A program made the position numbers and the translations under genes. The notes under the pieces were generated by a model. That model saw only the letters and a program-made list of their open reading frames with translations, was not told the origin of the DNA and did not search any database. Positions 39,554 through 53,995 of a DNA stretch of 64,000 nucleotides are shown here, piece after piece. Position 1 is the first letter of the stretch. Every line of letters starts with the position of its first letter. Origin of the DNA: Eriocheir sinensis (taxonomy: Eukaryota > Arthropoda > Malacostraca > Decapoda > Varunidae). The stretch is taken from the NCBI RefSeq assembly GCF_024679095.1, contig NC_066512.1:14927538-14991537 (forward strand), written 5' to 3'.

Positions 39554-39578
39554 AGGAGGAGGAGGAGGAGGAGGAGGA
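39554..39578. repeat. (AGG)n, left flank of copy H
   Basis: Eight AGG units directly abutting the CR1 tail of copy H. Confidence 0.92.
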
Positions 39579-40345
39579 AACTTGGAAACATAGACGAGCA
39601 GGTTGCAGAAAGCCTGTTGGCTCATGCGAGGCAGCCTGCTTTCAAAATTTAATCAATCCGTCAGCCACTAGTGACTGCGGAAGAGATACGTTTAGTTAAC
39701 TCCTGACACAGCAAAGTGACGATCAATGCCATTCTTAATGAAACTGATTGTTTCCGCAGTAACTACTTTTGCAAGAATTAAGGCTGTTTCAGAGGCGGAC
39801 GACTCTGTTGGAGAAATAACTCCTGCCGATATCAATACTACATCGCTTCGCTAGAATTATTTTACCGTTGTTTCTTGTTCTTGGGTTAGTTTGTAGTATG
39901 CAGAGTTTGGAGTGATCGACATTGCTGAAATTGTTCAAGTACTTGAAGAGCTGTATCATGTTTCCCGGCAATCGTCTCTTTTTCCAACGTGAAGAGGTTG
40001 AGTCGCTTGAGTCATTCTTCGTAAGGTTGAGTCCACAATGACGGTATCATTTTCGTAGCGCGTCGATGTACTCTCTCTCTCTCGAGTAACTTAATGTCCT
40101 TCTTGTAATTAGGTGATCAGAACTGTACGGCGTATTCCAGGTAGGGCCTTACCAACGAATTATACAAAGATAACATAAATCCCTGCGTCTTATATTCGTT
40201 ATATTGTTATGAACCCGAACAAGCGGACTTTCAGTGTTTTGTGTGTTTCAAGTCACTGTTGATAGTGACCCCGAGGTTTATCTCCTTCTGCACTAACTAT
40301 AGTGGTTCTCCACCCATGTAGTATGTGTGGATTTTACTTCTGGAA
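39579..40345 (-). mobile_element. CR1-like LINE fragment, copy H (A/B/C family)
   Basis: Starts with degenerate tail octamers (CTTGGAAA, CATAGA), then the family 3' segment AGCCTGTTGGCTCATGCGAG, then degraded RT C-terminus (39971-39789: NFSNVDHSKLCILQTNPRTR) and thumb sequence to 40345. Homology to copy B stops at TTCTGGA, directly against a second (AGG)n tract. About 767 bases, 5'-truncated, with several frameshifts. Confidence 0.82.
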
Positions 40346-40373
40346 GAGGAGGAGGAGGAGGAGGAGGAGGAGG
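40346..40373. repeat. (AGG)n, right flank of copy H
   Basis: Nine AGG units at the truncated 5' end of copy H, the same motif and strand as the left flank. Confidence 0.92.

Positions 40374-42275
<1,902 letters not shown>

Positions 42276-42362
<87 letters not shown>
42276..42362. repeat. (CT)n microsatellite
   Basis: About 87 bases of CT. Confidence 0.97.
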
Positions 42363-43547
<1,185 letters not shown>

Positions 43548-43692
43548 GGTGGGGCGCGGTTGTCTAGTGGGTTAGATCGTTAGGCCATGGTAGTGAAGAG
43601 TCAAGGCGGAGCGGTTCAAATCTTCTCGGATCGAACCCTTACGCCGCCGCGTGACGTCAAGAAGGACATCCGGCCTTAATCCCCAAGTTACA
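43548..43692 (+). mobile_element. tRNA-derived SINE, family gamma
   Basis: The head reads GGTTGTCTAGTGGGTTAGA, an A-box-like start, and GCGGTTCAAATC, a B-box match, about 40 bases apart. The body contains AAGAAGGACATCCGGCC, a motif reminiscent of the 3' part of tRNA-derived SINEs in other animals. The downstream boundary is uncertain. Confidence 0.6.
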
Positions 43693-43951
43693 ACACTATC
43701 AAGAAGCTATCAAGACAACGAAGAATATTGCAAAAAGTATGCCATGTCTAAGGGCAAATGTTACAAGCCTATCCATTCAAACATCAACCTTCACGATCTG
43801 ACTGGTCACATAGTGTGCTCGGGAAGGCCAAGGTATTGCAGAATGAACTACGCCCAAGGGAAAAGGACACACTCCCATCATAGGTCAAAAGATCAAAGAA
43901 AAGTTAATGAGTGCAAATAACTGGGGAAAAAAAACTTTTGTTTCTCACAAT

Positions 43952-44989
43952 GAGGTATATTCCAAAGTTGCCAACTAGCGGGTATAGGGTCACAGGGCCC
44001 ACGAAGCTTGATATATTCTTTCAATTTCGTAAATTACCTGTGTTTCTCTGGGGCTTGTAACAATTACACTTCAATATAATAAGCGACACTGTTATTAGTA
44101 AAAATGTAGCTTATCATTCTCGTTGTTTTACTTATTGGTAAAAGAAAAAATATAAATACCGTCCGGCAGCCTCTCCTCATCCAAAATCGTTCTTGCATGA
44201 AAGCCCAGCGAAATCAAGCAGAAATGAGATTTAAAAAAATAATATTATTTACATTACATTAAATGCTGAGAACCTGCTTTGGGGGCATCAGTGTCGCCTT
44301 CGGCGAAATTTAACAAAAACACTAGGGCGTCAGGCATAGCGACAACCCCCTCCACACCAAAACATGGACAGCCAAGTGTTTATGTCTCACTGAGGTCACC
44401 GGCTTCCGCTTCCAGCATATATTACACCCCGCCCTCATCTAACTGCTGCTTGTTGTGTGAGATGAACCAAGACCTTGGGTGGATGCCTGCCACTACCAGG
44501 AGCGTGGGCAGGTCAAAGGTGATGGCGTTTAAGGCCAGGAGTTGTGGGTGAAGGGAAAGACTTTTGGACGGAAACCAATGTCGCACACGGACATATCTTT
44601 TGAGATACCTGACGCCCTAATGTTTTAGATAAATTTCGCCGAAGGCGACACTGATACACCAGCGGGAGGTACTCAGCAAATATTGTAATGTAAATAAAAA
44701 AATTTAAAGAGCCCATTTCTGCTTGATTTCGCAGGGCTTTCATGCAAGAACGATTTTTGATGAGGATAGGCTTCCGCATGGCATTTGTTTTCTCTCGTTT
44801 ACAAATAAATAAAAAACGAGAATGATCAGCTATATCTTTATTAACAATAATGTCTCTTATTGTATTGAAGTGTAAATGTTACTAGTCCCAGAGAAACACC
44901 GGTAATTTACGATAATTGAAAGAATAGCTCAAGCTTCGTGGGCCTGTGACCCTATCGCTGGTGACACCAGCTAAGAATGAATATACCTC
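43952..44989. mobile_element. 1-kb foldback element with 387-base inverted arms
   Basis: The left arm 43952-44338 and the right arm 44603-44989 are reverse complements across their full equal length, with scattered mismatches and small indels. Landmarks occur in both in opposite orientation: GAGGTATATTC at the outer ends, ATAGGGTCACAGG, TCGTTCTTGCATGAAAGCCC, TGTCGCCTTCGGCGAAATTT and TAGGGCGTCAGG. The 264-base loop has no recognisable coding domain. Structure fits a foldback or long-TIR DNA element. No clear target duplication. A transcript would form a long hairpin. Confidence 0.8.
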
Positions 44990-45290
44990 CACACGCACAT
45001 AACACAGAGCAAAAAAAAGATTATACAGACTGCGTGCTAGCAAAAAGAGGGAAGATCAACCTGCCGCTTTAAATTACACACAAAATTACATAACTACCTG
45101 ACAAAAAAAAAAATTATTATTGCAATTTTATGTCCAAAGAACGTGGCACACCAAAATACATCAAAGCGTTTCTCATTAACATGCCAACTGAGAACAAAAA
45201 AATCTACGTATTTTTGTTTTATCACGGAAGAAACGCCACCAAGACGAGTGACGTCGCATGATAAATCGACCGCCCCCCTCCCCCACCCCC

Positions 45291-45291
<1 letters not shown>

Positions 45292-45361
<70 letters not shown>
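45292..45361. repeat. (CA)n microsatellite
   Basis: 70 bases of CA next to SINE alpha copy 2. Confidence 0.97.
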
Positions 45362-45363
<2 letters not shown>

Positions 45364-45365
<2 letters not shown>

Positions 45366-45511
45366 TCGAGCCCCGCTCAGGCCAGGTTTATTCCACTAAC
45401 TCGGAGTGGTTACAGTCCCCCATTAAGCAAGGGGGATGAAGTGTGTTGTGTGTGAGGTCCTGGCAGTGCCCAGAGGTCGACTAATGAGCCTTGCTGTAAT
45501 CGCGAGGGTGC
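45364..45511 (+). mobile_element. tRNA-derived SINE, family alpha, copy 2 (head truncated)
   Basis: Starts inside the B box (TTCGAGCCCCGCTCA) and shares the body with copy 1: GGAGTGGTTACAGTCCCCC, then GAGGTCCTGGCAGTG and AGGTCGACTAATGAGCC. The A-box half has been lost into or beside the (CA)n tract. It ends flush with the T run of LINE copy F1. Confidence 0.72.
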
Positions 45512-45512
45512 T

Positions 45513-47465
45513 TTTTTTTTTTTTTTTTTTTACAGAATAGAGAGCAACTTAAGGGCAACAAAAAGAAGATGTAGAAAAAAAAAGCCCGCTAACTGTTGCT
45601 CCCATATAGGAAAAAGTATGGAGTGGCCAAAAGGGAGGTCAATTTCGGATGGAGAGGTGTCTTGATACACTCTTCTTGAAAGAGGTCAAGTCATAGGCAG
45701 GAGGAAATACAGACGAAGGAAGGCTGTTCCAGAGTTTACCAGTGAAGGGGATGAAAGAATGGAGATGCTGGTTAACTCTTGCATAAGGGGTTTGGATAGC
45801 GATGAGCATGAGTAGAAAGTCGTGTGCAGCGGGGCCGCGGGAGGGGGGGGAGGCATGCAGTTAGCAAGTTCAGAAGAGCAGTAAGCATAAAAATATCGAT
45901 AGAAGGTAGAAAGAGATGCAACATGGCGGCGGAATTTAAGAGGCTGTCAGTAAGAGGAGGGGAGCTGATGAGACGAAGAGCCTTAGACTCCACTCTGTCC
46001 AAGAGAATTGTGCGTGGAGCCCCCCCACACGTGAGATGCATACTCCATACGAGGGCGGACAAGGCCCTTATTTATGGAAAGCATCTGTGCGAGGGGAAAA
46101 AAACTGGCGGTGATGATACAGAACGCCCAACCTCGAGGAAGCTGATTTAGTGAGGAGGAGAGGATGTTTAGTGTTGAAGAAGGTGACAGCTGCGTGTCGA
46201 AGAATAGGGGATAGGTGTTTGGAAGATTGTATCGAGTTGATAGGTGGAGAAATTGTTTTTTTTGAGGTAAGGAAGGGGTCTACTATGTTGGGCAAAACGG
46301 TCGGGAATACGTGTAGGGTGCTGAACCAACTGCTCTAGATCATTGAAGAGAGCAAAGTTGTAGGCTTGTTCACCAAGCTGGTCCGTGACGTCAATGACGT
46401 GTGTGCAAGAGTAGGGGTAGAGGAGAGGAGAGGAGCGAGATAGATAGTTAGATAGATAGATAAATAAAGAGATAGATAGAGAGTAACCAGGAAGTAAGGG
46501 GAAAACAAACACAAACAGACATTTACATTTCCCCACGTGTAACTTTCTCTTTCTTGTGTTTTGCTCGCATTGTTTTATTCTTTTGCTTCTGTGTATGTGC
46601 CCGTAAGTAGGCTTTCTTTCCCCAGGATGAAAGCCAAAGCTGGTGGTAAACACTGAAATCTCCAAAAATGGAGATTTCAGCGAAGAGAGAGTGGGTCAAG
46701 ATGTGCTCCACTTTAGAGTTCAAGTAGTCAAAGAATTTTACATAGTTAGTAGAGTTAGGTGAGAGATAAACAGCACAGATTTATTCAATAATAGAATGAC
46801 AATGAAGTCTTAGCCAGATGGTGAAAAACTCTGAAGAGTCATGGTCGTGGGCACGAGAGCAAGTGATGTCGTTGCGGATGTAGACGCAACAGCCAGCTTT
46901 GGATTGAAATTTAGGATAGAGATAGTAGGATGGAACAGAGTAGAGATTGCCTACTGTCAGTAGCCTCAAAAACCTGTGTTTCAGTGAGGAAGAGAAGGTG
47001 AGGTTTAGAGGAGGAGAGATGGTGTTCCACAGAATGAAAATTAGAGCGAAGACCGCGAATGTTAATAATGAGAAAATTGGAGGAGGTATCAAGACACTCT
47101 TGGGTCGAAGGCCGAAAGTGGTTCCTTCCCCCAGACGGGGATTCCGAGGCATTACTGTGATGAGCCATTTTGAATTTTGAAGAAAAAAAATGGGGAAGTG
47201 GTGTGTGTGTTGTGTGTATGTAGTGTGGTGTGGAAAGTAAGGGGATTTGTTTTTAGAGAGCATGCTGAACTACTCTCTGGTGTAAATGAGACAATAGGGA
47301 AACGGAAAGTGAGGACACAGGAAGGGTCTTTGGAGGGCTTGCAGCACCCTCCTCGCTTCCCGCATATACCTCACCGGGAGTGGCTTGCGCCCGTTTCGGT
47401 AGAAGTCTCCCTACCTACTCCCTGAGGATTGCTGGCGATTGCGATTCTAACACGTGATCAGGCCG
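45513..47465 (-). mobile_element. LINE family F, copy F1 (internally deleted)
   Basis: Minus-strand, with a T run at 45513-45532, i.e. a poly(A) tail. The 3' segment (AAGCCCGCTAACTGTTGCTC) matches F-inner at 54060. In element order the coding remains are: endonuclease start MAHHSNASESPSGG (47168), ITEFQ-like degraded endonuclease to PNIVDPFLTSK (about 46290), then a jump straight to RT C-terminal sequence (FLHLSTR-like, then TKSASSRLGVLY). About 1.9 kb between endonuclease and RT, including the catalytic core, is missing. Sequence up to about 47465 may be the 5' UTR. Confidence 0.8.
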
Positions 47466-47472
47466 GGGTAAA

Positions 47473-47474
<2 letters not shown>

Positions 47475-47510
<36 letters not shown>

Positions 47511-47558
47511 TACACCACACCACACCACACCACACACACACACACACACCACACCACA

Positions 47559-47593
<35 letters not shown>

Positions 47594-47890
47594 ATAGACA
47601 AACTGGCAAACGAAACAAAACAAAACAAAATTGGGTAAAAGAAAAAAATCAAAGGAAAAAATGTCTGATATTCACACAAACCCAAGAAGAACCAAATATG
47701 GAAGACCAATGATAAAAATGTCACGAAAAAAATTACGAAAAACGGCACATCGTCATCACCACCACCACCACAAACAATCCTGCCATCACCACCAATCGTC
47801 CCCACCATTGCCACCACCTTCACCTCTACCACCATCGCTAGGATTACCATTAGCACCACCACCACCATCACCACCACCACCACCACCATC
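47475..47890. repeat. (CA)n / (CACAC)n and (CAC)n repeats
   Basis: CA with interspersed CACACCAC units at 47475-47588, and CAC-rich triplets at 47750-47892. Confidence 0.9.
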
Positions 47891-47892
47891 AC

Positions 47893-48638
<746 letters not shown>

Positions 48639-48884
48639 CATCTTTTCTGCGTGTTTTTGTCAGCCATTATTTCCTCCCCCCTGCCACTCTTTCTCTCGTC
48701 CTTTGTCTTTCAGCTTACATTTCTTCTTTTCCCTCCAACTTTTCTCTCACCTTGTCTGTGTGTGTTTGCAAGGTGTTTTTCCTCCTTCTACAGCCTACAC
48801 CTCTCTTCTCTGACGATTCCTTCCCTCTCCCGCTCCTCCTCCTCCTCATTCCCAGCGCCCGTCTTTCCTTTCTTTTTTCCCTTC

Positions 48885-48885
<1 letters not shown>

Positions 48886-48943
<58 letters not shown>
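48886..48943. repeat. (GT)n microsatellite
   Basis: 58 bases of GT. The DNA to 49434 shows no supported gene; a GGGGGT run sits at 49258-49282. Confidence 0.95.
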
Positions 48944-49434
48944 CAGCCTAACACAATCATCGCCACGCCTCGCCTCGCCAAGGGGAGAGATGGGCCCCCT
49001 CAAGCCTCCTTCGAGCACTCTCAGCGCCTTCACCCGCGAGGCTTTTTGTCTAGGCCTCGGGGTCGATGCTCTTCCAGTTCAACAGCTACCCCTTGCTCTT
49101 AGTTCTGCTAGGTGAAGAAAATGAGAAGCAACAGCAACAAATAAGAAGGAAAATTAAGGCAATGAAAAGCAGAGTGAAGGAGAGAGAAGGTGCCGAGGAA
49201 GTCGGGGTGGAGTGTGTGTATCTACCAGACGTAACACTAGCTATTTCACGATGCGGGAGGGTGGGGGTGGGGGTGGGGGTCGAAGGGAGGGCGTCACAAC
49301 ACCACTACCTGGTCAGCGCACCGCTATCACAGGTCGTGTGCACTGTTATTTGTTGGTTCCGGCGACACTGGCGCCACGGCCCTACAGTTCACTTTTTTTC
49401 ATTTTTTTAACGTTTAGCCTCTGGTGCCGGTTGG

Positions 49435-49715
49435 CTTTTGCGATGGGGCCTGGTGGTCGGTCTAAGCTCGTTATAGCGCAGGCGAGTGTTTATAGAGGCA
49501 CCAACTTGCTCGCCTCATGCTGTCCCTGGGGTTCATTCTTGATCCTCTTTAGAGTTGATTTAGAGTCCGGGTTGAGAGGTGGATTTCAAAATATCATGTG
49601 GGTAGTCTTACGCCACTAAGCGATGACAGAAAATTGTCAGGTTGTAGCGTCGGGCGGGACTCGAACCCGGTTCTTCGAGGAAGCCGTGCCTGCACGCTGA
49701 CGACTCAGTCAGTGC
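49435..49715 (-). mobile_element. tRNA-derived SINE, family beta, copy 1
   Basis: The minus-strand head contains a perfect B box, GGGTTCGAGTCCCG (49658-49671), downstream of an A-box-like TGAGTCGTCAGCGTG. The body shares ACTACCCACATG, CAACCCGGACTCTA and AAACACTCGCCTGCGC with the copy at 63117. The anticodon-stem region is degenerate, so it is not a functional tRNA gene. Confidence 0.72.
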
Positions 49716-49889
49716 CAGTTATAATGTTTTTCAGTCTGAGATTCAGCAACCTTTCTCCGTGAATTTTACTTTTTCGGGTAATTTTAAGTGAAACGCGGCA
49801 AATTTCATTAATGTGAAAATTAAATTGGACAGTTTAGTGAAGACGCGGATACCAGGCAGGATTTATTGCATTTGTTCCACAGACTTGAG
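49716..49889. other. No gene seen
   Basis: Short complex spacer before the (GA)n flank of G1. Confidence 0.4.
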
Positions 49890-49911
49890 GGAGAGAGAGA
49901 GAGAGAGAGAT
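49890..49911. repeat. (GA)n, left flank of G1
   Basis: GA tract directly abutting the 3' tail of CR1-like copy G1. Confidence 0.92.
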
Positions 49912-50933
49912 TTACATAGATTTACATAAAAAATCAGACCACACAGACCCCATGGTCCAGACTAGGTGGTCTGTCCTTAAACCTAAGTGATTTTACATTA
50001 ATCAGAAGGCTCCAAAGCGTTGCCTGTCTACTCTAGTTGATATTAAGTTGAAGGAAGTAACGGTCGAGCTTTTTTTTGAAGGAGTCAATCGTGTTACACT
50101 GGACCACTGATGGTGGGAGCTTATTCCATTCTCGCACTACACCGTTGTTGAAGAAAAATTTGGTGGTCTGAATTTACTTGTCTACATCTGAGTTTTACGC
50201 CATTGTTCCTCGTGCGCAAAGTGTCATCGATCATAAACAATGTTGATCTGTCTACATTCGTGAAACCATTAAGTATTTTAAAACATTCGATCAGTTTTCC
50301 TCGTGGGCGACATTTCTCAAGAGAGAACATGTTAAGGGTGGAAAGCCTTTCTTCGTAGGATTTGTTGCGCAAGGAAGGGATCATTTTCGTTGCCCGACGC
50401 TGAACACCTTCTAATTTAGCAATGTCCTTTGCATGGTGGGGAGACCAAAACTGTACCGCATAATCCAAGTGGGGTCTGACTAAACTATTGTAGAGCGGAA
50501 GTATTACATCTTTATTCTTGAAAAATGTTTCTTTTAATGAAGCCCAACATTATGTTCGTTTTATTTGCTGCATCGATGCATTGCTGTGAGAATTTGAGAT
50601 TTGACGCGATTTTGACCCCCAAGTCCTTGACGCATTGAACGCTTTTGAGTTTAACGCCGCGCATTTCGTAATCGAACTTCTTATTCCTCGTTCCAACTTG
50701 AAGAACCTGGCACTTGTCTACGTTAAAGGGCATCTCCCATCTATCCGACCAAACTGAAATTTTGTGGAAATCCTCTTGGAGGCATTGCCTGTCTTCGTCA
50801 GTGACAACCGAGTTACCAATCTTTGTGTCGTCAGCAAATTTACTAATACGATTATTGAGTCCAACATCCACGTCGTTGATGTAAATAATGAAGAGCACTG
50901 GGCCAAGAACCGAGCCCTGAGGGACGCCACAAA
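49912..50933 (-). mobile_element. CR1-like LINE, family G, copy G1 (5'-truncated)
   Basis: The 3' tail has two GATTTACATA decamers. On the minus strand 50898-50512 encodes the RT palm and thumb ([43 protein letters not shown]) and 50468-50121 the C-terminus (YAVQFWSPHHAKDIAKLEGV, RRATKMIPSLRNKSYEERL). A frameshift separates them. Homology to G2 stops at GGGACGCCAC, just inside the GVPQG region, directly against A and (GA)n. It lacks the endonuclease and most of the RT core. Confidence 0.88.
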
Positions 50934-50959
50934 AAAGAGAGAGAGAGAGAGAGAGAGAA
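50934..50959. repeat. (GA)n, right flank of G1
   Basis: GA tract at the truncated 5' end of G1. Confidence 0.92.
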
Positions 50960-51558
50960 TGGCAAGCACAGCAAACTAATTAATGTTTTAACACCATTTC
51001 CGTATTTATCAATTAGACTTTTTAATTTTGGCATTATTTTATGGTCACACACACACACACAAAAAAAAATGCTCACACGCTACTACTTCTCTCTACCTTT
51101 TCTCTTTATCTTTTCTTTTCCTTCATTATTGCCAACCACCTTCCGTCCTCCCCTTTGCTGAATCTCTCCTTCCCTATTCTTGTGATTCATCTCGTTAATC
51201 TCCCACTTCTTTACTCTTTTTTCTCTGGCACATGTTCCCTTTCCCATCCGGTACTTTAGCGTTTAGAGCAAACCTTATATCAAATAGTTTTCACTCTTCT
51301 GTGCCTCCCAAGCTCCTACTTCACTTTGACTTTGTTAGTCATACTGATTATTAGTGATCTCATTTACTTTATTATTTTTCAACATTTCTTACGATTTCAT
51401 ATTCTTATCCTCTTTTAATTATCGCCAATTCCCTCATACTATTCATTTTTCTGATTCACCTTCTTCCTCCTCCTCCTCCTCCTCCTACCCGCATCGACGG
51501 GCTGCCAATGTGCCCCGTGGTGGAACCTGTGGGTAATGGTTAAATTCGTTGCCTCCCC
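50960..51558. other. No gene seen
   Basis: T/C-rich sequence with a short CA run (51046-51060) and a (CTC)n patch at 51463-51486. Confidence 0.45.
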
Positions 51559-51617
51559 CACCTTGCTCAAGAAAATAGTCATCGCAATTTGTCAACGAAA
51601 AAATATAATTGACCTAA
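51559..51617 (-). mobile_element. Partial SINE body, family delta
   Basis: About 58 bases (CACCTTGCTCAAG ... CAATTTGTCAACG ... GACCTAA) recur at 52019-52075, where they follow a tRNA-like head. Here the head is missing. Confidence 0.5.
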
Positions 51618-51739
51618 ACCTTGTCGAACACCTCGTTAACCGAACCCGACCATGTAAAAAGGGAAGGTGTGGTGGGACGATATTAGTGCAGGGAATAAAA
51701 TGTAATGAATGGCCTTTTCATCCCTTTCATGCTTTACGC

Positions 51740-51905
<166 letters not shown>

Positions 51906-52018
51906 CTGTTTTGTTCATGGTTTAATCACATGCTGGACTCGTAATCGACAGCCTGCGGAGTTCGTTAGCCGACCTATGGGTGCTGCTGGGCACTCACACT
52001 CCCCATGTTGGCCCTACT

Positions 52019-52140
52019 CACCTTGCTCAAGGAAATAGTAATCGCAATTTGTCAACGAAAAAATAATTGACCTAAGCAAGATTTGAACGTAAGCCCGCTG
52101 AGATGGCAAGACAAGCGCTTATCCATTGCACCACTGGAGT
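52019..52140 (-). mobile_element. tRNA-derived SINE, family delta
   Basis: The minus strand starts CCAGTGGTGCAATGGATAAG, an A-box region strongly resembling an arginine- or lysine-type tRNA, followed by GTTCAAATC as B box (52080-52088). The body is shared with 51559-51617. There is no complete cloverleaf, so I call it a SINE rather than a tRNA gene. Confidence 0.6.
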
Positions 52141-52141
52141 G

Positions 52142-52212
52142 ATTATTCTTATTATTATTATTATCTTTATTATGATATTGTTACTATTATCATTATTATT
52201 ACTAATGATATT
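52142..52212. repeat. Degenerate (TTA)n patch
   Basis: TTA/TTG triplets of low purity. Confidence 0.7.
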
Positions 52213-52489
52213 CATGTGTGTGAGAGTGCGCAAGATTACCTGTCTAAAGGTACAGTACATGCGTGCGTGGTTTCCTATGCAGCAAATGAATGAGAGAAGG
52301 AGCAGAAAAGAAAGTAGAAGTGCAGAAGGAGGGGGAGGAGGTATGCTAAAGCAATCATGCATTACGTATTTTTCTTCTACTAATTACTTCACCAATGAAA
52401 ATGATTTATGCAAGTCATCGCCAATATCACCATTATCATTACTCACCATCATCGTCATGATCACTCACCACCACTACCCATCACCCTCC

Positions 52490-52974
52490 TCTCCACCACC
52501 ACCACCACACTGCCTTTACCACAACCACCATCACACTGCCTTTACCACAACCACCACCACACTGCCTTTACCACCACCACCACCACACTGCCTTTACCAC
52601 CCACTGCCTTTACCACAACCACCACCACACTGCCTTTACCACAACCACCACCACACTGCCTTTACCACAACCACCACCACACTGCCTTTACCACAACCAC
52701 CACCACACTGCCTTTACCACAACCACCACCACACTGCCTTTACCACAACCACCACCACACTGCCTTTACCACAACCACCACCACACTGCCTTTACCACCA
52801 CCACCACCACACTGCCTTTACCACCACCACCACCACACTGCCTTTACCACAACCACCACCACACTGCCTTTACCACAACCACCACCACACTGCCTTTACC
52901 ACAACCACCACCACACTGCCTTTACCACAACCACCACCACACTGCCTTTACCACAACCACCATCACAATGCCGT
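52490..52974. repeat. 26-bp minisatellite array, left
   Basis: About 18 head-to-tail copies of a 26-base unit whose core is ACTGCCTTTACCACAA followed by CCACCACCAC. One unit is short by 10 bases near 52590-52603, and some units carry CCACC in place of CCACAA. No unit contains a plus-strand stop, so all three plus frames stay open with the same 26-residue Thr/His/Pro-rich repeat. It abuts LINE F-outer. Confidence 0.93.
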
Positions 52975-53970
52975 CTATCACAGCAGAAATAGAGCGGTCA
53001 GAAAGGAAACTGGAGATAAAGGTACAGAGAGAAGGATAGAAGCCGTAGGAGGGTAGTTTGGAAAGCAAAGATTTGTGCCAGACCCTATCAAAAGCTTTTG
53101 ATATGTCCAGCGCAATAGCAAAGGTTTCACCGAAACGGCTAAGAGAGGATGACCAAGAGTCAGTTAAGAAGGCTAGGAGATCACCAGTAGAACGCCCCTT
53201 GCGGAACCCATACTGGCGATCAGATAGAAGGTCAGAAGTGGAAAGGTGCTTTTGGATCTTCCGGTTAAGGATTGATTCAAAAGCTTTACATAGGCAAGAA
53301 AGTAAAGCTATAGGACGGTAGTTTGAGGGATTGGAACGGTCACCCTTCTCAGGCACAGGCTGTATGAAGGCATACTTCCAGCAGGAAGGAAAGGTAGATG
53401 TTGACAGGCAGAGGCGAAAGAGTTTGACCAGGCAGGGTGACAGCACGGAGTCACAATTTTTAAGGACAATAGGATGCACTCCATCAGGTCCATAAGCCTT
53501 CTGAGGATTGAGGCCAGACAGGGCATAGACAACATCATTTTGAAGAATCTTTATAACAGGCATAAAGGAGTCAGAGGGGGGATGAGTAGGAGGAATATGC
53601 CCAGAGTTGTCCAGAGTGGAGTTGTTACAGAAAGTTTGAGGGAAGAGTTTAGCCTTAGAGACAGATGAGACGGCGGTGCTGCCGTCAGGGTTAAGGAGAA
53701 GAGGGAAAGATGAAGAAGTGAAGGTGGAGGAGATGTTTTTGGCAAGATGCCAGAAGTCACGGGAAGAGTTAGAGAAACCAAGGTTTGGCATTTTCTATTA
53801 ATGAAAGAGTTTTTGGTTAGTCGGAGAATAGATTTGGCACGATTTCGGGCAGAAATGTAAAGTTCATAATTACCATTAGTTTGAAGGCTCTGGTACCTTT
53901 TGTGAGCTGCCTCTCTATCATTGACAGCACGAGAACAGGCGTGATTAAACCAAGGCTTTTTAGCGGGAGG
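52975..53970 (-). pseudogene. Outer F copy: linker plus RT first half
   Basis: An open stretch from PWFNHACSRAV through FWHLAKNISSTF, YGPDGVHP, GDRSNPSNYRPIALL, YGFRKGRSTGDLLAF and the motif A region ALDISKAFDRVWH, ending FLSDRSISAVIDG. RT motifs beyond this point (GVPQG, YADD) are absent because the minisatellite begins. The clade is uncertain: Jockey/I-group-like rather than CR1, judging from motif style and the poly(A) tail of related copies. Confidence 0.8.
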
Positions 53971-53995
53971 AGTAGAGAAAGAACGAGGAATGTAT

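Noticed and set aside
49640..49715. Functional tRNA gene
   Set aside because: It has a B box but no complete cloverleaf, and is followed by a SINE body shared with another copy. The same reasoning applies at 7116, 43548, 52078 and 63380.
52490..52974. CRISPR array
   Set aside because: The 26-bp units are contiguous with no unique spacers, and the window is clearly eukaryotic.
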